Source: Pectobacterium parmentieri
GTDB taxonomy: Bacteria; Pseudomonadota; Gammaproteobacteria; Enterobacterales; Enterobacteriaceae
NCBI RefSeq assembly: GCF_001742145.1
Contig: NZ_CP015749.1
Span: 4,650,001 to 4,714,000 of the forward strand
Reading direction: 5' to 3'
Length of the DNA stretch: 64,000 nucleotides
Both the position numbers and the translations under genes were made by a program. Under the pieces are notes generated by a model. That model worked only from the letters and a program-made list of their open reading frames with translations. It was not told where the DNA came from and searched no databases. How positions within the stretch are numbered: the stretch's first letter is position 1; each line of letters begins with the position of its first letter. Shown here one piece after another: positions 21,230 to 31,512 of the stretch.

Positions 21230-21751
21230 ATGGCAGAGAAACGCAATATCTTTCTGGTTGGGCCTATGGGTGCCGGCAAAAGCACTATTGGCCGTCAATT
21301 AGCTCAGCAACTCAATATGGAGTTTTTCGACTCCGATCAAGAAATTGAGCGACGCACTGGGGCTGATGTGGGCTGGGTATTCGATGTGGAAGGCGAAGAA
21401 GGCTTCCGCGATCGTGAAGAGAAAGTCATTAATGAATTGACGGAAAAGCAAGGCATCGTACTGGCAACAGGCGGTGGCTCAGTCAAATCACGTGAGACGC
21501 GTAACCGTCTTTCTGCGCGCGGCGTTGTCGTTTATTTGGAAACGACAATCGAGAAGCAACTGGCCCGCACGCAGCGTGATAAGAAACGTCCGTTACTTCA
21601 GGTTGAAACCCCTCCACGTGAAGTATTGGAAGCATTGGCGAAAGAGCGGAACCCGCTTTATGAAGAAATCGCGGATGTTACCATTCGGACTGACGAGCAA
21701 AGTGCCAAGGTCGTTGCTAACCAGATTATCAATATGCTGGAAAGCAACTAA
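21230..21751 (+). CDS. aroK: shikimate kinase I
   Basis: A 173-residue kinase phosphorylating shikimate in the aromatic amino acid pathway. It is nearly identical to E. coli AroK and has the same length. The P-loop is [13 protein letters not shown], the shikimate-binding segment [13 protein letters not shown], and ATGGGSVK and RDKKRPLLQ (lid) are present. Directly upstream of aroB in the aroK-aroB-damX-dam-rpe-gph-trpS operon. Confidence 0.98.
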   Translation: MAEKRNIFLVGPMGAGKSTIGRQLAQQLNMEFFDSDQEIERRTGADVGWVFDVEGEEGFRDREEKVINELTEKQGIVLATGGGSVKSRETRNRLSARGVVVYLETTIEKQLARTQRDKKRPLLQVETPPREVLEALAKERNPLYEEIADVTIRTDEQSAKVVANQIINMLESN

Positions 21752-21802
21752 GAGCATACCTTAATCCGCATTGGGCGGACCTGAACGGGTTGTTTAACGA
21801 GC

Positions 21803-22888
21803 ATGGAAAGAATTACCGTAACACTAGGGAAACGCAGTTATCCCATTACGATAGCCGCCGGATTATTTGATGATTCGGCATCTTTTATGCCGTTAAAAGC
21901 GGGGGAGCAGGTCATGCTGGTGACTAACCAGACGTTGGCCCCTCTGTATCTTGACCGCGTTCGTGGTGTGCTGGAAAACACTGGCGTGCATGTCGATCAG
22001 GTTATCTTACCTGATGGCGAGCAATACAAATCGCTGGCCGTACTGGATCAGGTTTTTACTGCGCTGCTGGCGAAGCCACATGGTCGTGATACGACGATTG
22101 TCGCCTTAGGCGGTGGTGTCATCGGCGATTTAGCCGGTTTTGCCGCAGCCAGTTACCAGCGCGGCGTCCGGTTTATTCAGGTGCCGACAACGCTGTTATC
22201 GCAGGTAGATTCTTCCGTCGGTGGTAAAACCGCCGTCAATCACCCGTTGGGTAAAAACATGATCGGGGCGTTTTATCAGCCCGTATCGGTTGTGATCGAT
22301 TTGGACTGCCTGAAATCCTTACCGGCACGGGAATTGTCATCCGGGCTGGCGGAAGTCATTAAGTACGGCATTATTCTGGATCGCGATTTCTTTCTTTGGC
22401 TCGAAGAAAACATTGAGGCAGTGCGTGAGCTACGGCATGACGCGCTGGCTTACTGCATTCGACGCTGCTGTGAAATCAAAGCGGCAGTGGTCGCCGCTGA
22501 TGAACGTGAAAGTGGCATGCGTGCATTGCTCAATTTGGGCCATACTTACGGGCATGCCATTGAAGCTGAAATGGGCTACGGTAACTGGCTTCATGGCGAA
22601 GCGGTTGCGGCAGGCATGGTAATGGCTGCGCATACGGCACGTCGCCTCGGGCAGTTCTCCGCAGCGGACGTCGAGCGCATCAAGTCTCTGTTGGTTCGTG
22701 CTGGCCTGCCAGTGAACGGCCCGACGCAAATGACGCCTGAAGCCTATCTTCCTCACATGATGCGAGACAAAAAAGTGCTAGCAGGTGAGCTACGTCTAGT
22801 GTTGCCAACAGCGATTGGTCAATCAGAAGTCCGCGGTGGCGTTGCGCATGACATGGTGTTGGCCTCAATAGCGGATTGCCAAGCCTGA
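21803..22888 (+). CDS. aroB: 3-dehydroquinate synthase
   Basis: A 361-residue NAD- and zinc-dependent enzyme converting DAHP to 3-dehydroquinate. The dinucleotide region is [21 protein letters not shown], then [29 protein letters not shown]. Metal and active-site residues are in [23 protein letters not shown] and [10 protein letters not shown]. Length and order are as in E. coli. Confidence 0.98.
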   Translation: MERITVTLGKRSYPITIAAGLFDDSASFMPLKAGEQVMLVTNQTLAPLYLDRVRGVLENTGVHVDQVILPDGEQYKSLAVLDQVFTALLAKPHGRDTTIVALGGGVIGDLAGFAAASYQRGVRFIQVPTTLLSQVDSSVGGKTAVNHPLGKNMIGAFYQPVSVVIDLDCLKSLPARELSSGLAEVIKYGIILDRDFFLWLEENIEAVRELRHDALAYCIRRCCEIKAAVVAADERESGMRALLNLGHTYGHAIEAEMGYGNWLHGEAVAAGMVMAAHTARRLGQFSAADVERIKSLLVRAGLPVNGPTQMTPEAYLPHMMRDKKVLAGELRLVLPTAIGQSEVRGGVAHDMVLASIADCQA

Positions 22889-23054
22889 TGCGTAATGCTA
22901 TCGGGTTATGAAAGACCAGCAGTTATGAAAGATAAGTATTAACGACAGACACGCCCTGATGGGTTATGGTTAATAAAATACAATGCGTTACGATTCAATG
23001 ATTCGCCTTGGTGATCCTATGGTGGATTTGAGCTTTTTAGTGGGGAGATGTTAA

Positions 23055-24065
23055 ATGGATGAGTTCAAGCCGGAAGATGAGCTGAAGCCTGATACCAGTG
23101 ACCGTCGACCTACTCGTCAGCAAAAAAGCAGCAACTTCGCGGTACCCAAAATCGCGCTTTCCAGACAGCACCTGATGATTGGCATCGGGATCGTCGTGCT
23201 GGTGCTGTTGATTGTAGGTATCGGATCTGCTTTGCAGGCTCCTTCCCAACCACAAACGCAACAGACGCAGAACCAAGCGGGTGGAGAACGGAATATCGAT
23301 CTCTCTTCCTCGTCTTCTATGACACAGAGCGCGCAACCTGCTTCACAGGGCGAGAACCCTACGGCGGTTCCCGGTGAGGCTGGTCATGGTGCGCAGACGT
23401 CTTCTCAAGCGCCGATGTCACCTCAAACATTAAGTGCCCCGCCGATTTCCGGTACGCCGACAGATGCGCAGGTTCAACCGCCGGTGGCAGGCCAGCAGCG
23501 TATTGAACTGCCGGGCAATATCACCGATGCATTGTCGCAACAGCAAGGGCGCGTGAGTGAATTCTCTCAGGGGGCGTCAGGAAATTCGACGCTGCCGACA
23601 GCGCCTGCAACGGTAGCTCCAGCAGGAAAAACGTCAGCGACATCGTCAGCTAAAAATACACATAGTAATGCGACGCCTGCACACGCCAACAACGCTAAGC
23701 CTGCTGCGAACAGCGCACCAAAAACGCCAGTAGCAAGCAAACCTGCGACTAACGCAAACGCGGTGCCAGCGACTAGCGGGAAGAACGTTTCCGTACAGAA
23801 TGCGCCAGCCAGCCACTTTACTTTGCAATTGAGCAGCGCTTCACGCTCGGACACGCTGAAAGCCTACGCGAAGCAACACAATCTTGCCCATTCATGGGTT
23901 TATGAAACGAAACGAGACGGAAAATCCTGGTATGTGTTAGTGACCGGAGTCTATGCTTCTTCTGCGGAGGCGAAACAGGCGATTGCCGCGTTGCCCGCAG
24001 AGATACAAGCGAAAAAACCATGGGTTAAGCCGATCCGTCAGGTGAAGCAGGACTTGAATAAGTAA
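23055..24065 (+). CDS. damX: DamX, SPOR-domain cell-division protein
   Basis: A 336-residue bitopic inner-membrane protein recruited to the septal ring. Residues 1-35 are cytoplasmic and charged, followed by one membrane helix (HLMIGIGIVVLVLLIVGIGSAL). A long, low-complexity periplasmic linker rich in Ser, Ala, Pro, Gln and Asn (about 60-255) leads to a C-terminal SPOR domain (FTLQLSSASRSDTLKAYAKQH ... WYVLVTGVYASSAEAKQAI) that binds denuded glycan strands. The linker is variable and shorter than in E. coli (428 residues in total there). Confidence 0.95.
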   Translation: MDEFKPEDELKPDTSDRRPTRQQKSSNFAVPKIALSRQHLMIGIGIVVLVLLIVGIGSALQAPSQPQTQQTQNQAGGERNIDLSSSSSMTQSAQPASQGENPTAVPGEAGHGAQTSSQAPMSPQTLSAPPISGTPTDAQVQPPVAGQQRIELPGNITDALSQQQGRVSEFSQGASGNSTLPTAPATVAPAGKTSATSSAKNTHSNATPAHANNAKPAANSAPKTPVASKPATNANAVPATSGKNVSVQNAPASHFTLQLSSASRSDTLKAYAKQHNLAHSWVYETKRDGKSWYVLVTGVYASSAEAKQAIAALPAEIQAKKPWVKPIRQVKQDLNK

Positions 24066-24144
24066 CACCAATTTTAGCCCTGATGTGCTGTCTGACACAG
24101 AGTACAATCCGCGGCTCTGAAACGTATGAGTAACTAACGACGGC

Positions 24145-24957
24145 ATGAAGAAGAACCGCGCTTTTTTAAAATGGGCTGGTGGTAAATATCCGCTGGTAGA
24201 AGAAATTCGTCGCTATTTACCCGCAGGAGACTGTCTTATTGAGCCTTTTGTTGGCGCAGGTTCCGTATTTCTGAATACGGAATATGAGCGCTACATATTG
24301 GCTGATATTAATAGCGACCTGATTAACCTGTACAATATCGTCAAATCGAATGCCGAGGAGTTTGTTCTCGACGCCCGTAAGCTGTTTACGGATGAAGTGA
24401 ACACGTCTGAGGCGTTTTATCTGCTGCGTGACGAATTTAACCTTTGCAGCGATGCTTATCGGCGTGCCCTGCTATTTCTCTATTTGAATCGCCACTGCTA
24501 TAACGGCCTGTGCCGTTACAATATGCGCGGTGAGTTCAATGTTCCTTTTGGGCGTTATAAGAAGCCCTATTTTCCTGAAGAAGAGATTCGCTGGTTTGCC
24601 CTGAAATCGCAAAATGCCACCTTCGTTTGTGAGCATTATCAGGACACGCTGGAAAAAGCAGAGAAGGGATCGGTTATTTATTGCGATCCACCCTATGCAC
24701 CGCTGTCTGCTACCGCGAATTTTACGGCCTACCACACCAATAATTTCAGTCGTGCCGATCAGCAAAGTTTGGCGCAATTGGCTCGGCGTTTGTCAGTAGA
24801 AAGCCAGATCCCCGTGCTGATTTCCAATCATGACACCTTGCTGACCCGTGAGTGGTATCAGGAAGCTGTGCTTTATGTTGTTAAAGCGCGCAGAACCATT
24901 AGCCGTAATATTTTAGGGCGTAGTAAAGTAAACGAGTTATTAGCCCTATATCGGTAA
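24145..24957 (+). CDS. dam: Dam DNA adenine methyltransferase (GATC)
   Basis: A 270-residue N6-adenine methyltransferase for GATC, used in mismatch repair and replication timing. Motif I is LIEPFVGAGSVFLN and the catalytic motif IV is CDPPY at about residues 180-184 (Asp181, same number as E. coli). The N-terminal FLKWAGGKYPL is the typical SAM-binding start of alpha-class Dam enzymes. It lies between damX and rpe as in E. coli. I see no truncation. Confidence 0.98.
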   Translation: MKKNRAFLKWAGGKYPLVEEIRRYLPAGDCLIEPFVGAGSVFLNTEYERYILADINSDLINLYNIVKSNAEEFVLDARKLFTDEVNTSEAFYLLRDEFNLCSDAYRRALLFLYLNRHCYNGLCRYNMRGEFNVPFGRYKKPYFPEEEIRWFALKSQNATFVCEHYQDTLEKAEKGSVIYCDPPYAPLSATANFTAYHTNNFSRADQQSLAQLARRLSVESQIPVLISNHDTLLTREWYQEAVLYVVKARRTISRNILGRSKVNELLALYR

Positions 24958-25069
24958 TACCGTTTGGGCAAACAGAGCGCGGTGAATCGGTTTATGTCGT
25001 CTGAGTGGCGTCATTAGCCGAGAATGAGGTTACCCGCAGGCATTCAGACTTTACCGTTTGGAGAAATGA

Positions 25070-25747
25070 ATGAAACCGTTTTTAATCGCGCCGTCTATTT
25101 TGTCGGCTGATTTTGCCCGTCTTGGTGAAGATACCGCTAACGTATTAGCTGCCGGGGCTGATGTGGTGCATTTTGATGTCATGGATAACCACTACGTGCC
25201 AAATTTGACGATTGGCCCGCTGGTACTGAAATCCCTGCGCGATTACGGCATTACCGCGCCGATTGATGTTCACCTGATGGTGAAACCGGTTGATCGTATC
25301 ATCCCCGATTTCGCCAACGCGGGAGCCAGTTTCATTACCTTTCATCCCGAAGCTACCGATCATCTCGATCGTTCACTCCAACTCATCAAAGATCACGGCT
25401 GCAAGGCCGGGCTGGTGTTTAACCCTGCGACCCCGCTAAGTTACCTCGATTACGTCATGGATAAGCTGGATATCATTCTTCTGATGTCGGTTAACCCTGG
25501 ATTTGGCGGTCAGTCCTTTATTCCCAGCACGTTGGATAAGCTTCGTCAGGTTCGTCGCTTGATCGACGATAGCGGTTACGACATTCGACTGGAAGTCGAT
25601 GGCGGGGTAAAAGTGGATAATATCGGCGCGATTGCGGAAGCTGGCGCGGATATGTTTGTGGCGGGATCGGCTATTTTTGGTCATCCAGATTACCGTACCG
25701 TTATCGATCAAATGCGTAATGAAATTTCAAGGACGAAACATGACTGA
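25070..25747 (+). CDS. rpe: ribulose-phosphate 3-epimerase
   Basis: A 225-residue TIM-barrel enzyme interconverting ribulose-5-phosphate and xylulose-5-phosphate. Metal ligands and signature are in [17 protein letters not shown] and [19 protein letters not shown] and EVDGGVK form the phosphate-binding end. The start at 25070 follows TTTGGAGAA. It overlaps gph by eight bases. Confidence 0.98.
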   Translation: MKPFLIAPSILSADFARLGEDTANVLAAGADVVHFDVMDNHYVPNLTIGPLVLKSLRDYGITAPIDVHLMVKPVDRIIPDFANAGASFITFHPEATDHLDRSLQLIKDHGCKAGLVFNPATPLSYLDYVMDKLDIILLMSVNPGFGGQSFIPSTLDKLRQVRRLIDDSGYDIRLEVDGGVKVDNIGAIAEAGADMFVAGSAIFGHPDYRTVIDQMRNEISRTKHD

Positions 25748-26444
25748 ATTAACCGCAGTTCGCGGGTTGGCTTTTGATTTGGACGGTACGCTAATTCATA
25801 GCGCGCCGGGTCTGGCGGCGGCTATCGATCAGGCATTAGTGGCGCAGTCATTGCCTGCGGCAGGCGAAGCCCGCGTTGCAACCTGGATCGGCAACGGTGC
25901 TGACGTCATGGTTGAACGTGCGCTGCGTTGGGCTGGCGTTGAGCCGACAGGCGTGCGCTTGCAGGAAACCCGTGAGCGGTTTGATCGCTATTATGCGCAG
26001 ACGGTGGATAGCGGTAGTACGCTGTTCCCACAGGTAAAAGAGACACTGGCGCAGTTGGCACAGCAAGGGGTTCCGATGGCCGTGGTGACCAATAAGCCCA
26101 CGCCGTTTGTTGCACCGTTGCTGTCAGGATTAGGGATCGGTGACTATTTTTCACTGATCATCGGTGGTGATGACGTTATCGTGAAAAAACCGCACCCCGC
26201 GCCGCTCTATTTGGTGCTGGGGAAGCTGGGGTTACGCGCTAGCGAACTCTTGTTCATCGGTGATTCCCGCAATGATATTCAGGCCGCGCAGGCGGCGGGT
26301 TGCCGCAGTGTCGGCATGACGTATGGTTATAACTATGGTGAAGCGATCGAGCTGAGTCAGCCGAATATCGTTCTGGATCGCTTTGCCGATATTTTGCCTC
26401 TGATCGGGCAGTCTTCTTCACACAATCAGGAACCCTTAGTATGA
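25740..26444 (+). CDS. gph: phosphoglycolate phosphatase
   Basis: A 234-residue HAD phosphatase removing phosphate from 2-phosphoglycolate formed in DNA repair. Motif I is [14 protein letters not shown], motif [11 protein letters not shown], motif III VKKPHP and motif [14 protein letters not shown]. The ATG at 25740 has AAGGA eight bases upstream; a longer reading from 25632 would overlap rpe for over 100 bases and is unlikely. Overlaps trpS by four bases. Confidence 0.96.
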   Translation: MTELTAVRGLAFDLDGTLIHSAPGLAAAIDQALVAQSLPAAGEARVATWIGNGADVMVERALRWAGVEPTGVRLQETRERFDRYYAQTVDSGSTLFPQVKETLAQLAQQGVPMAVVTNKPTPFVAPLLSGLGIGDYFSLIIGGDDVIVKKPHPAPLYLVLGKLGLRASELLFIGDSRNDIQAAQAAGCRSVGMTYGYNYGEAIELSQPNIVLDRFADILPLIGQSSSHNQEPLV

Positions 26445-27445
26445 GCAAGCCCATTGTATTTAGCGGTGCGCAACCGTCTGGTGAATTGACCATTGGTAAC
26501 TACATGGGGGCGTTACGTCAGTGGGTCAGTATGCAGGACGATTATGACTGCATCTATTGCATCGTGGATTTGCATGCCATCACGGTACGTCAGGATCCGC
26601 AGGCGCTGAGAAAAGCGACGCTGGATACCCTGGCGCTGTATTTGGCCTGTGGCATCGATCCGAAAAAGAGCACCATTTTTGTTCAGTCACACGTTCCTGA
26701 ACATAGCCAACTGAGCTGGATACTGAACTGCTACGCCTATTTCGGCGAGTTGAGTCGTATGACGCAGTTCAAGGATAAATCCGCGCGCTATGAAGAGAAC
26801 ATCAACGCCGGTCTGTTTGATTATCCGGTGCTGATGGCGGCGGATATCTTGTTGTATCAAACGAATCAAGTACCAGTGGGCGAAGATCAGAAGCAGCATC
26901 TGGAATTGAGCCGCGACGTTGGTCAACGCTTCAACAGCCTGTATGGCGACATTTTCAAAGTGCCGGAGCCATTTATTCCAAAATCGGGCGCGCGCGTGAT
27001 GTCTCTGCTGGAACCTACCAAGAAGATGTCCAAGTCCGACGATAATCGCAACAACGTTATCGGGTTGCTGGAAGATCCGAAAGCGGTGGTGAAGAAGATC
27101 AAACGCGCGATGACAGATTCCGATGAGCCGCCAGTCATTCGCTATGATGTGAAGAATAAAGCCGGGGTATCGAACCTGTTGGATATTCTGTCTGGCGTGA
27201 CGGGAAAAAGCATCCCAGAGCTGGAGCAGGAATTTGATGGCCAGATGTATGGTCATCTGAAAGGTGCGGTGGCGGAGGCCGTATCCGGTATGCTGTCGGA
27301 GCTGCAAGAACGTTATCACCGTTTCCGCAACGATGAGGCTTTCCTGCAACAGGTGATGCGTGAAGGCGCTGAAAAAGCCAGCGGTCGTGCACAGGAAACG
27401 CTGAAGAAAGTCTACGACGCTGTCGGTTTTGTTTCCCGCCCGTAA
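26441..27445 (+). CDS. trpS: tryptophanyl-tRNA synthetase
   Basis: A 334-residue class I aminoacyl-tRNA synthetase, same length as in E. coli. The HIGH-equivalent is in [17 protein letters not shown] and the KMSKS loop in [11 protein letters not shown]. It ends the aroK-trpS operon and is followed by a strong terminator. Confidence 0.98.
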   Translation: MSKPIVFSGAQPSGELTIGNYMGALRQWVSMQDDYDCIYCIVDLHAITVRQDPQALRKATLDTLALYLACGIDPKKSTIFVQSHVPEHSQLSWILNCYAYFGELSRMTQFKDKSARYEENINAGLFDYPVLMAADILLYQTNQVPVGEDQKQHLELSRDVGQRFNSLYGDIFKVPEPFIPKSGARVMSLLEPTKKMSKSDDNRNNVIGLLEDPKAVVKKIKRAMTDSDEPPVIRYDVKNKAGVSNLLDILSGVTGKSIPELEQEFDGQMYGHLKGAVAEAVSGMLSELQERYHRFRNDEAFLQQVMREGAEKASGRAQETLKKVYDAVGFVSRP

Positions 27446-27454
27446 GTCTTAATC

Positions 27455-27485
27455 ACCGTCAGGAGGTTCTCTCCTGACGGTTTCC
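27455..27485. terminator. bidirectional terminator after trpS
   Basis: ACCGTCAGGAG, five-base loop, CTCCTGACGGT, then TTCC. The 11-base perfect stem stands between the convergent trpS and M20 hydrolase genes. Confidence 0.8.
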
Positions 27486-27519
27486 TGATACGCCTTATTT
27501 ATCCCTTCGAGTCGGCTTC

Positions 27520-29010
27520 TTATCCCTGCGGGATAGGCGCGAACACGTCATCTGGAATCGGGTTCTCAAACGGTGTGTGTCGCAATCTTTCCTGATGGTC
27601 GGCTTTTGCCTGAGTAATCAGTTCCGGTGTGGCCAGCAGATCGATAGCCAGTGACGCCATCGCTTTTGCCGCATATTCCATGCCTTTGTGCGCTGCACCG
27701 GTTTTCCCCTGTGCAACCAACTGCCACGAATGCGCCGGTGTACCGATGGCGTAAGTGGCGCTGCGAATCTGCACGGTCGGCACCACCCAACTGACCGTTC
27801 CCACATCGGTGGAGCCGATGAAGGCTTCATTCGGGCTATACAGCGGATAAATTCCATCGTGCAGCGTTAAACCCGGTTGAGGTTTGACGCCAAAACGTGC
27901 GTAGGATTCGGCGATGTCTTCGGCGCTCAGCGCCGTCTGGAACATTGCCGCGACCTTACGATCTTCGTCATCGAACGGTATCGGGCCGAGTGCCAGCAGG
28001 TGTTCATGCATACGCGCTTCCAGCGGCGGGTTTGCCAGCAGGTTGGCATCACCGCTAATCACCTCGCTGCTGACTTCGGTTTCTGTCATTAGCGCCGCGC
28101 CTTCGGCAATTTTTTTCACGCGTTTGACCAACTGATGCAGTTCCGGCAACTGGCGTGCTCGTACAAGGTAACGCACGGTCGCGTTAGCCTGCACGACGTT
28201 TGGTGCCTGACCGCCGCTGTCGGTAATTGCGTAGTGAACGCGCGCGGAGGACGGCATATGTTCGCGCATGTAGTTCACGCCAACATTCATTAATTCAACG
28301 GCGTCCAACGCGCTGCGCCCTAAGTGTGGGCTGCTGGCAGCATGGGCGGCACGGCCTTTGAAGTAAAAATTCAGTTCGTTGCAGGCCAGTGATACCGGGC
28401 TGTTGACGCCAGTGAAGGTCGCCGGATGCCAGCAGAGGGCAATATCGACGTCATCAAACACGCCTTCCTTGACCATAAAACCTTTGGACGATCCGCCTTC
28501 TTCCGCAGGGCAGCCGTAAAAGCGCACGGTTCCGGCCAGCGCGTGCTTTTGCAGATAATCTTTCACTGCCGTTGCGGCCTGTAGCGCTGCGGTACCGAGC
28601 AGATTATGCCCGCAGCCGTGGCCGTTGCCACCATTTTCCAGCGGCTTCGGCTCTGCGACATTTGCCTGCTGGCTCAGGCCCGGCAGCGCATCATATTCAC
28701 CCAGAATGGCGATAATCGGCAGACCTTCACCGAATTCCCCCAGTAGCGCAGTCGGCATGTTGGCAATGCCTTTCGTCAGGCGAAAACCTTCTGCCTTCAG
28801 TACGGCTTCGTGCTGTGCGGCTGAACGGTGTTCTTCGTAGTTCAGTTCTGGCGTATCCCAGATACCGTCGCTCAGCGTACAGAATTGCTGCCGCTTGGCC
28901 GCAATCAGGTCGCAGATCTCTTCCACGGTCTGGTGATTGACGGCAGGCAGCGTTCCTTCATTGTGTGTTGCATTCATGCGTGGTGTGCTCGTTTGATTGC
29001 TCTGATGCAT
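27520..29010 (-). CDS. M20 amidohydrolase, AbgB-like
   Basis: A zinc-type M20 peptidase/amidohydrolase of about 495 residues, related to AbgB, the B subunit of p-aminobenzoyl-glutamate hydrolase. The metal-site motifs are ILGEYDALPGL, GNGHGCGHNLLGTAAL, CPAEEGGSSKG and CWHPATFTG; FKGRAAHAASSPHLGRSALDAVEL is the dimerisation domain. No AbgA partner is nearby. Start choice is unsure: GTG at 29028, ATG at 29010 or ATG at 28977 are in frame and none has a strong ribosome site. It is the last gene of an amino-acid ABC importer operon, so it probably cleaves the imported amide. The substrate is unknown. Confidence 0.85.
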   Translation of the reverse strand: MHQSNQTSTPRMNATHNEGTLPAVNHQTVEEICDLIAAKRQQFCTLSDGIWDTPELNYEEHRSAAQHEAVLKAEGFRLTKGIANMPTALLGEFGEGLPIIAILGEYDALPGLSQQANVAEPKPLENGGNGHGCGHNLLGTAALQAATAVKDYLQKHALAGTVRFYGCPAEEGGSSKGFMVKEGVFDDVDIALCWHPATFTGVNSPVSLACNELNFYFKGRAAHAASSPHLGRSALDAVELMNVGVNYMREHMPSSARVHYAITDSGGQAPNVVQANATVRYLVRARQLPELHQLVKRVKKIAEGAALMTETEVSSEVISGDANLLANPPLEARMHEHLLALGPIPFDDEDRKVAAMFQTALSAEDIAESYARFGVKPQPGLTLHDGIYPLYSPNEAFIGSTDVGTVSWVVPTVQIRSATYAIGTPAHSWQLVAQGKTGAAHKGMEYAAKAMASLAIDLLATPELITQAKADHQERLRHTPFENPIPDDVFAPIPQG

Positions 29011-29070
29011 TTGCGAGGAGCGTGTCACAGCCCGTTGGCTATGACACGCGATTCAACTAGAGGGTCATAC

Positions 29071-29940
29071 TCAGAGTGGCGTGGTGTCCATACCGAACCA
29101 TTTTTCACTCAGCTTTCTGATGGTGCCATCTTGCTTGGCCTGATCGATCGCTTTGTCGAACATGGCTTTCAATTCAGGATCGCTTTTGCGCAGGCCAACA
29201 GAGGAACCGCTACCCAGAATGCCGCCGATGAACTGTGGCCCCGGCATCACGATGTTGTCATTGCCTGGTTTGTCCGTCGTGCTTTTCAAATAAGGTGCAG
29301 AAGCGATGACCAGATCCACGCGGCCTGCTTTCAGATCGAGATCGTGTTCCTGTGTGGTTTTATATTCGCGTACTTTCATCACACCTTTCATATATTTATC
29401 CAAAAAGGCGCTGGCGATAGAAGCAGACTGCACGCCGATAGTTTTGCCTTCCAGTAGCGGTTTTAGCTTCTCAACCTCAGCCAGTGCTTTTGCTTCATCG
29501 GCGGGTTCAATGGAGAAACGCACGCCCGCGTCTGGGAAATCTTTGGCGAGTGAGCTGGATTTCAGCACGGCGAAAGTCTGTCCTGCCTGCGTGTACGGCT
29601 GGCTGAAGTCGATCACTTCACGACGTTTTGCCGTGGCAGACATCCCCGCAATGATCGCGTCATATTTACCCGCGTTCAGCGCAGGAATCGCGCTGGCGAA
29701 CGGTTGGACCATGATCTCGCATTTTACCTGCATATTGTTGCACAGCACTTTATACAGTTCGATCTCCATGCCATCCAGTGTGCCGTCTGGCTTGGTGAAG
29801 TTATACGGGTGGTAAGCGCCTTCGGTCGCGATGCGGACGGTCGTCCATTTTTTCTCTTCCGCTGAGGCGGTGAATGAGGCGGCCAGCGTTCCTGCCATAC
29901 ACAGTGAACAGGCGAGCAGAGTGAGTTTTGATTTGATCAT
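29071..29940 (-). CDS. polar amino acid/opine-type periplasmic binding protein
   Basis: A 289-residue solute-binding protein of the His/Lys/Arg/Orn and octopine/nopaline family. Signal peptide KLTLLACSLCMAGTLAASFTASAEE. The mature protein has RIATEGAYHPYNF, DGMEIELYKVLC, AGMSATAKRREVIDFSQPY (carrying the Arg that pairs with the ligand carboxylate) and DLKAGRVDLVIAS. It lies downstream of the two permeases and the ATPase, and before the M20 hydrolase. Within this family, Arg/opine-like ligands are the best guess. Confidence 0.9.
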   Translation of the reverse strand: MIKSKLTLLACSLCMAGTLAASFTASAEEKKWTTVRIATEGAYHPYNFTKPDGTLDGMEIELYKVLCNNMQVKCEIMVQPFASAIPALNAGKYDAIIAGMSATAKRREVIDFSQPYTQAGQTFAVLKSSSLAKDFPDAGVRFSIEPADEAKALAEVEKLKPLLEGKTIGVQSASIASAFLDKYMKGVMKVREYKTTQEHDLDLKAGRVDLVIASAPYLKSTTDKPGNDNIVMPGPQFIGGILGSGSSVGLRKSDPELKAMFDKAIDQAKQDGTIRKLSEKWFGMDTTPL

Positions 29941-30016
29941 TGGTGTTCTCCCGGCGTTTTATATCGTTATATTTTGTTTATTTCCCACCACTGTGACGAT
30001 AGTAGTGAGGCTGTGT

Positions 30017-30781
30017 TTACCAACTGGCAATAAATTGCCGGAAGCGAGCCGACTGGCTGGCAGTGAAAACGTGCTCCGGCGTTCCCTGTTCTTCAATTTC
30101 CCCCTGATGGAGGAAGACGATACGGTTAGAAACTTCGCGGGCAAAATCCATTTCGTGAGTCACGACCAGCATGGTCATCCCTTCGTCCGCCAGCGTGCGC
30201 ATGACGCGCAGCACTTCACCAACCAGTTCTGGGTCGAGTGCAGAGGTTGGCTCATCAAACAGCATCACTTTAGGTTCCATCGCGAGCGCACGGGCAATCG
30301 CAGCGCGCTGCTGCTGACCACCGGACAAATGTGCGGGATAGTAGTGACGCTTATCCGCCAGGCCGACCTTCTCCAGCAACTGCTCGGCGTGTTCGACGCA
30401 TTCTGCCTGTGGACGCTTTAAGACGTGCACGGGCGCCTCGATGATGTTTTCCAACACGGTCTTGTGTGACCAGAGGTTAAAATTCTGGAACACCATGCCC
30501 AGTTGGGTACGAATTCTGTCGATCTGTTTGAGGTTCGACGGGCGGTTCTGCCCTTTGCGGTTCGGCTTCATTTCAATTGCTTCTCCGCCGACGATAATCT
30601 CGCCCTGATCGGGAAGCTCAAGCAGGTTGCTACAGCGCAGCAGCGTCGATTTGCCTGAACCGGACGATCCCAAAATTGAGATGACTTCCCCTTGGTTGGC
30701 TTCAATCGAAATCCCTTTCAGGACGTCCAGAGAACCGAAGCTTTTATGAATGTTGCGCAGGCTAATGGCGGGTGTCGTCAT
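30017..30781 (-). CDS. polar amino acid ABC transporter ATPase (HisP-like)
   Basis: A 254-residue ABC ATPase. Walker A is [16 protein letters not shown]-loop [12 protein letters not shown], signature [16 protein letters not shown], Walker [17 protein letters not shown] and switch His in [12 protein letters not shown]. Closest in style to HisP/GlnQ. It overlaps the upstream permease gene by four bases, so they are co-translated. Confidence 0.95.
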   Translation of the reverse strand: MTTPAISLRNIHKSFGSLDVLKGISIEANQGEVISILGSSGSGKSTLLRCSNLLELPDQGEIIVGGEAIEMKPNRKGQNRPSNLKQIDRIRTQLGMVFQNFNLWSHKTVLENIIEAPVHVLKRPQAECVEHAEQLLEKVGLADKRHYYPAHLSGGQQQRAAIARALAMEPKVMLFDEPTSALDPELVGEVLRVMRTLADEGMTMLVVTHEMDFAREVSNRIVFLHQGEIEEQGTPEHVFTASQSARFRQFIASW

Positions 30782-31512
30782 TGCAGATCTCCCAATTTCT
30801 TAATTTTTTTCGCTGCCGGTTGCGCACCCGGCGCACGGAGATGAGGGGTAAGCCTAAATTCTGTCCAAATCAGTAAACGTGTCAGAATAAGGTTAATAAA
30901 CAGATAAATAGCACCGGCGACCAGAAAGACTTCAAGCGCCCGGTAGGTTTCTGCAATGAGGCGTGCGGCGATACCAGTGATTTCCATCAGCGTGATGATG
31001 GAAGCCAGCGAGGTCGATTTGACCATCGAAATCAGCTCATTACCGTAAGCAGGGAGCGCCTGACGGATTGCCAGTGGGAAAACGATACGCTTGAAAATCA
31101 TGAACGACGGCATGCCGCAGGCGCGTGCAGATTCGATCTGGCCGACGGGAACGGATTGCAATCCGCCACGGATAATTTCGCTGGCATAGGCACCGGTACA
31201 CAGGCTGAGCGACAGCAGGGCGCACCAGTGGGGTTCCCGCAGGAACGGCCAAAGCATGCTTTCCCGAACCCAAGGGAATTGCCCCAGCCCGTAGTAAATC
31301 AGGAACAGCTGCACCAGCAGCGGTGTGCCGCGGAAAAACAGCACGTAGGTTCGTGCAATGGATCGCAGCACGGCAAAGGATGACAGTTGCATCAGTGCTA
31401 AGCCCAGCGCCAGAAAGAAGCCCAGAAAGACCGAGCTGACCGCCAGTTGTAGGGTCAGCGGGATGCCGGGGATAATCTCCAGAAACGTCTCGTACAGAAA
31501 AGGAAAATCCAT
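30778..31512 (-). CDS. polar amino acid ABC permease (HisM-like)
   Basis: A 244-residue inner-membrane permease with about five hydrophobic segments. The N-terminal amphipathic part [13 protein letters not shown] is typical for the HisQM family and the EAA loop is seen as [30 protein letters not shown]. Overlaps both neighbours by one or four bases. Confidence 0.93.
   Translation of the reverse strand: MDFPFLYETFLEIIPGIPLTLQLAVSSVFLGFFLALGLALMQLSSFAVLRSIARTYVLFFRGTPLLVQLFLIYYGLGQFPWVRESMLWPFLREPHWCALLSLSLCTGAYASEIIRGGLQSVPVGQIESARACGMPSFMIFKRIVFPLAIRQALPAYGNELISMVKSTSLASIITLMEITGIAARLIAETYRALEVFLVAGAIYLFINLILTRLLIWTEFRLTPHLRAPGAQPAAKKIKKLGDLQ

Noticed and set aside
21031..21348. 105-codon frame upstream of and overlapping aroK
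   Set aside because: Out of phase with aroK, no ribosome site, and half of it is aroK read in another frame; the rest is leader DNA.
26687..27349. 220-codon minus-strand frame opposite trpS
   Set aside because: Entirely antisense to trpS, His/Arg/Gln-rich composition typical of a shadow frame, no domain and no ribosome site.
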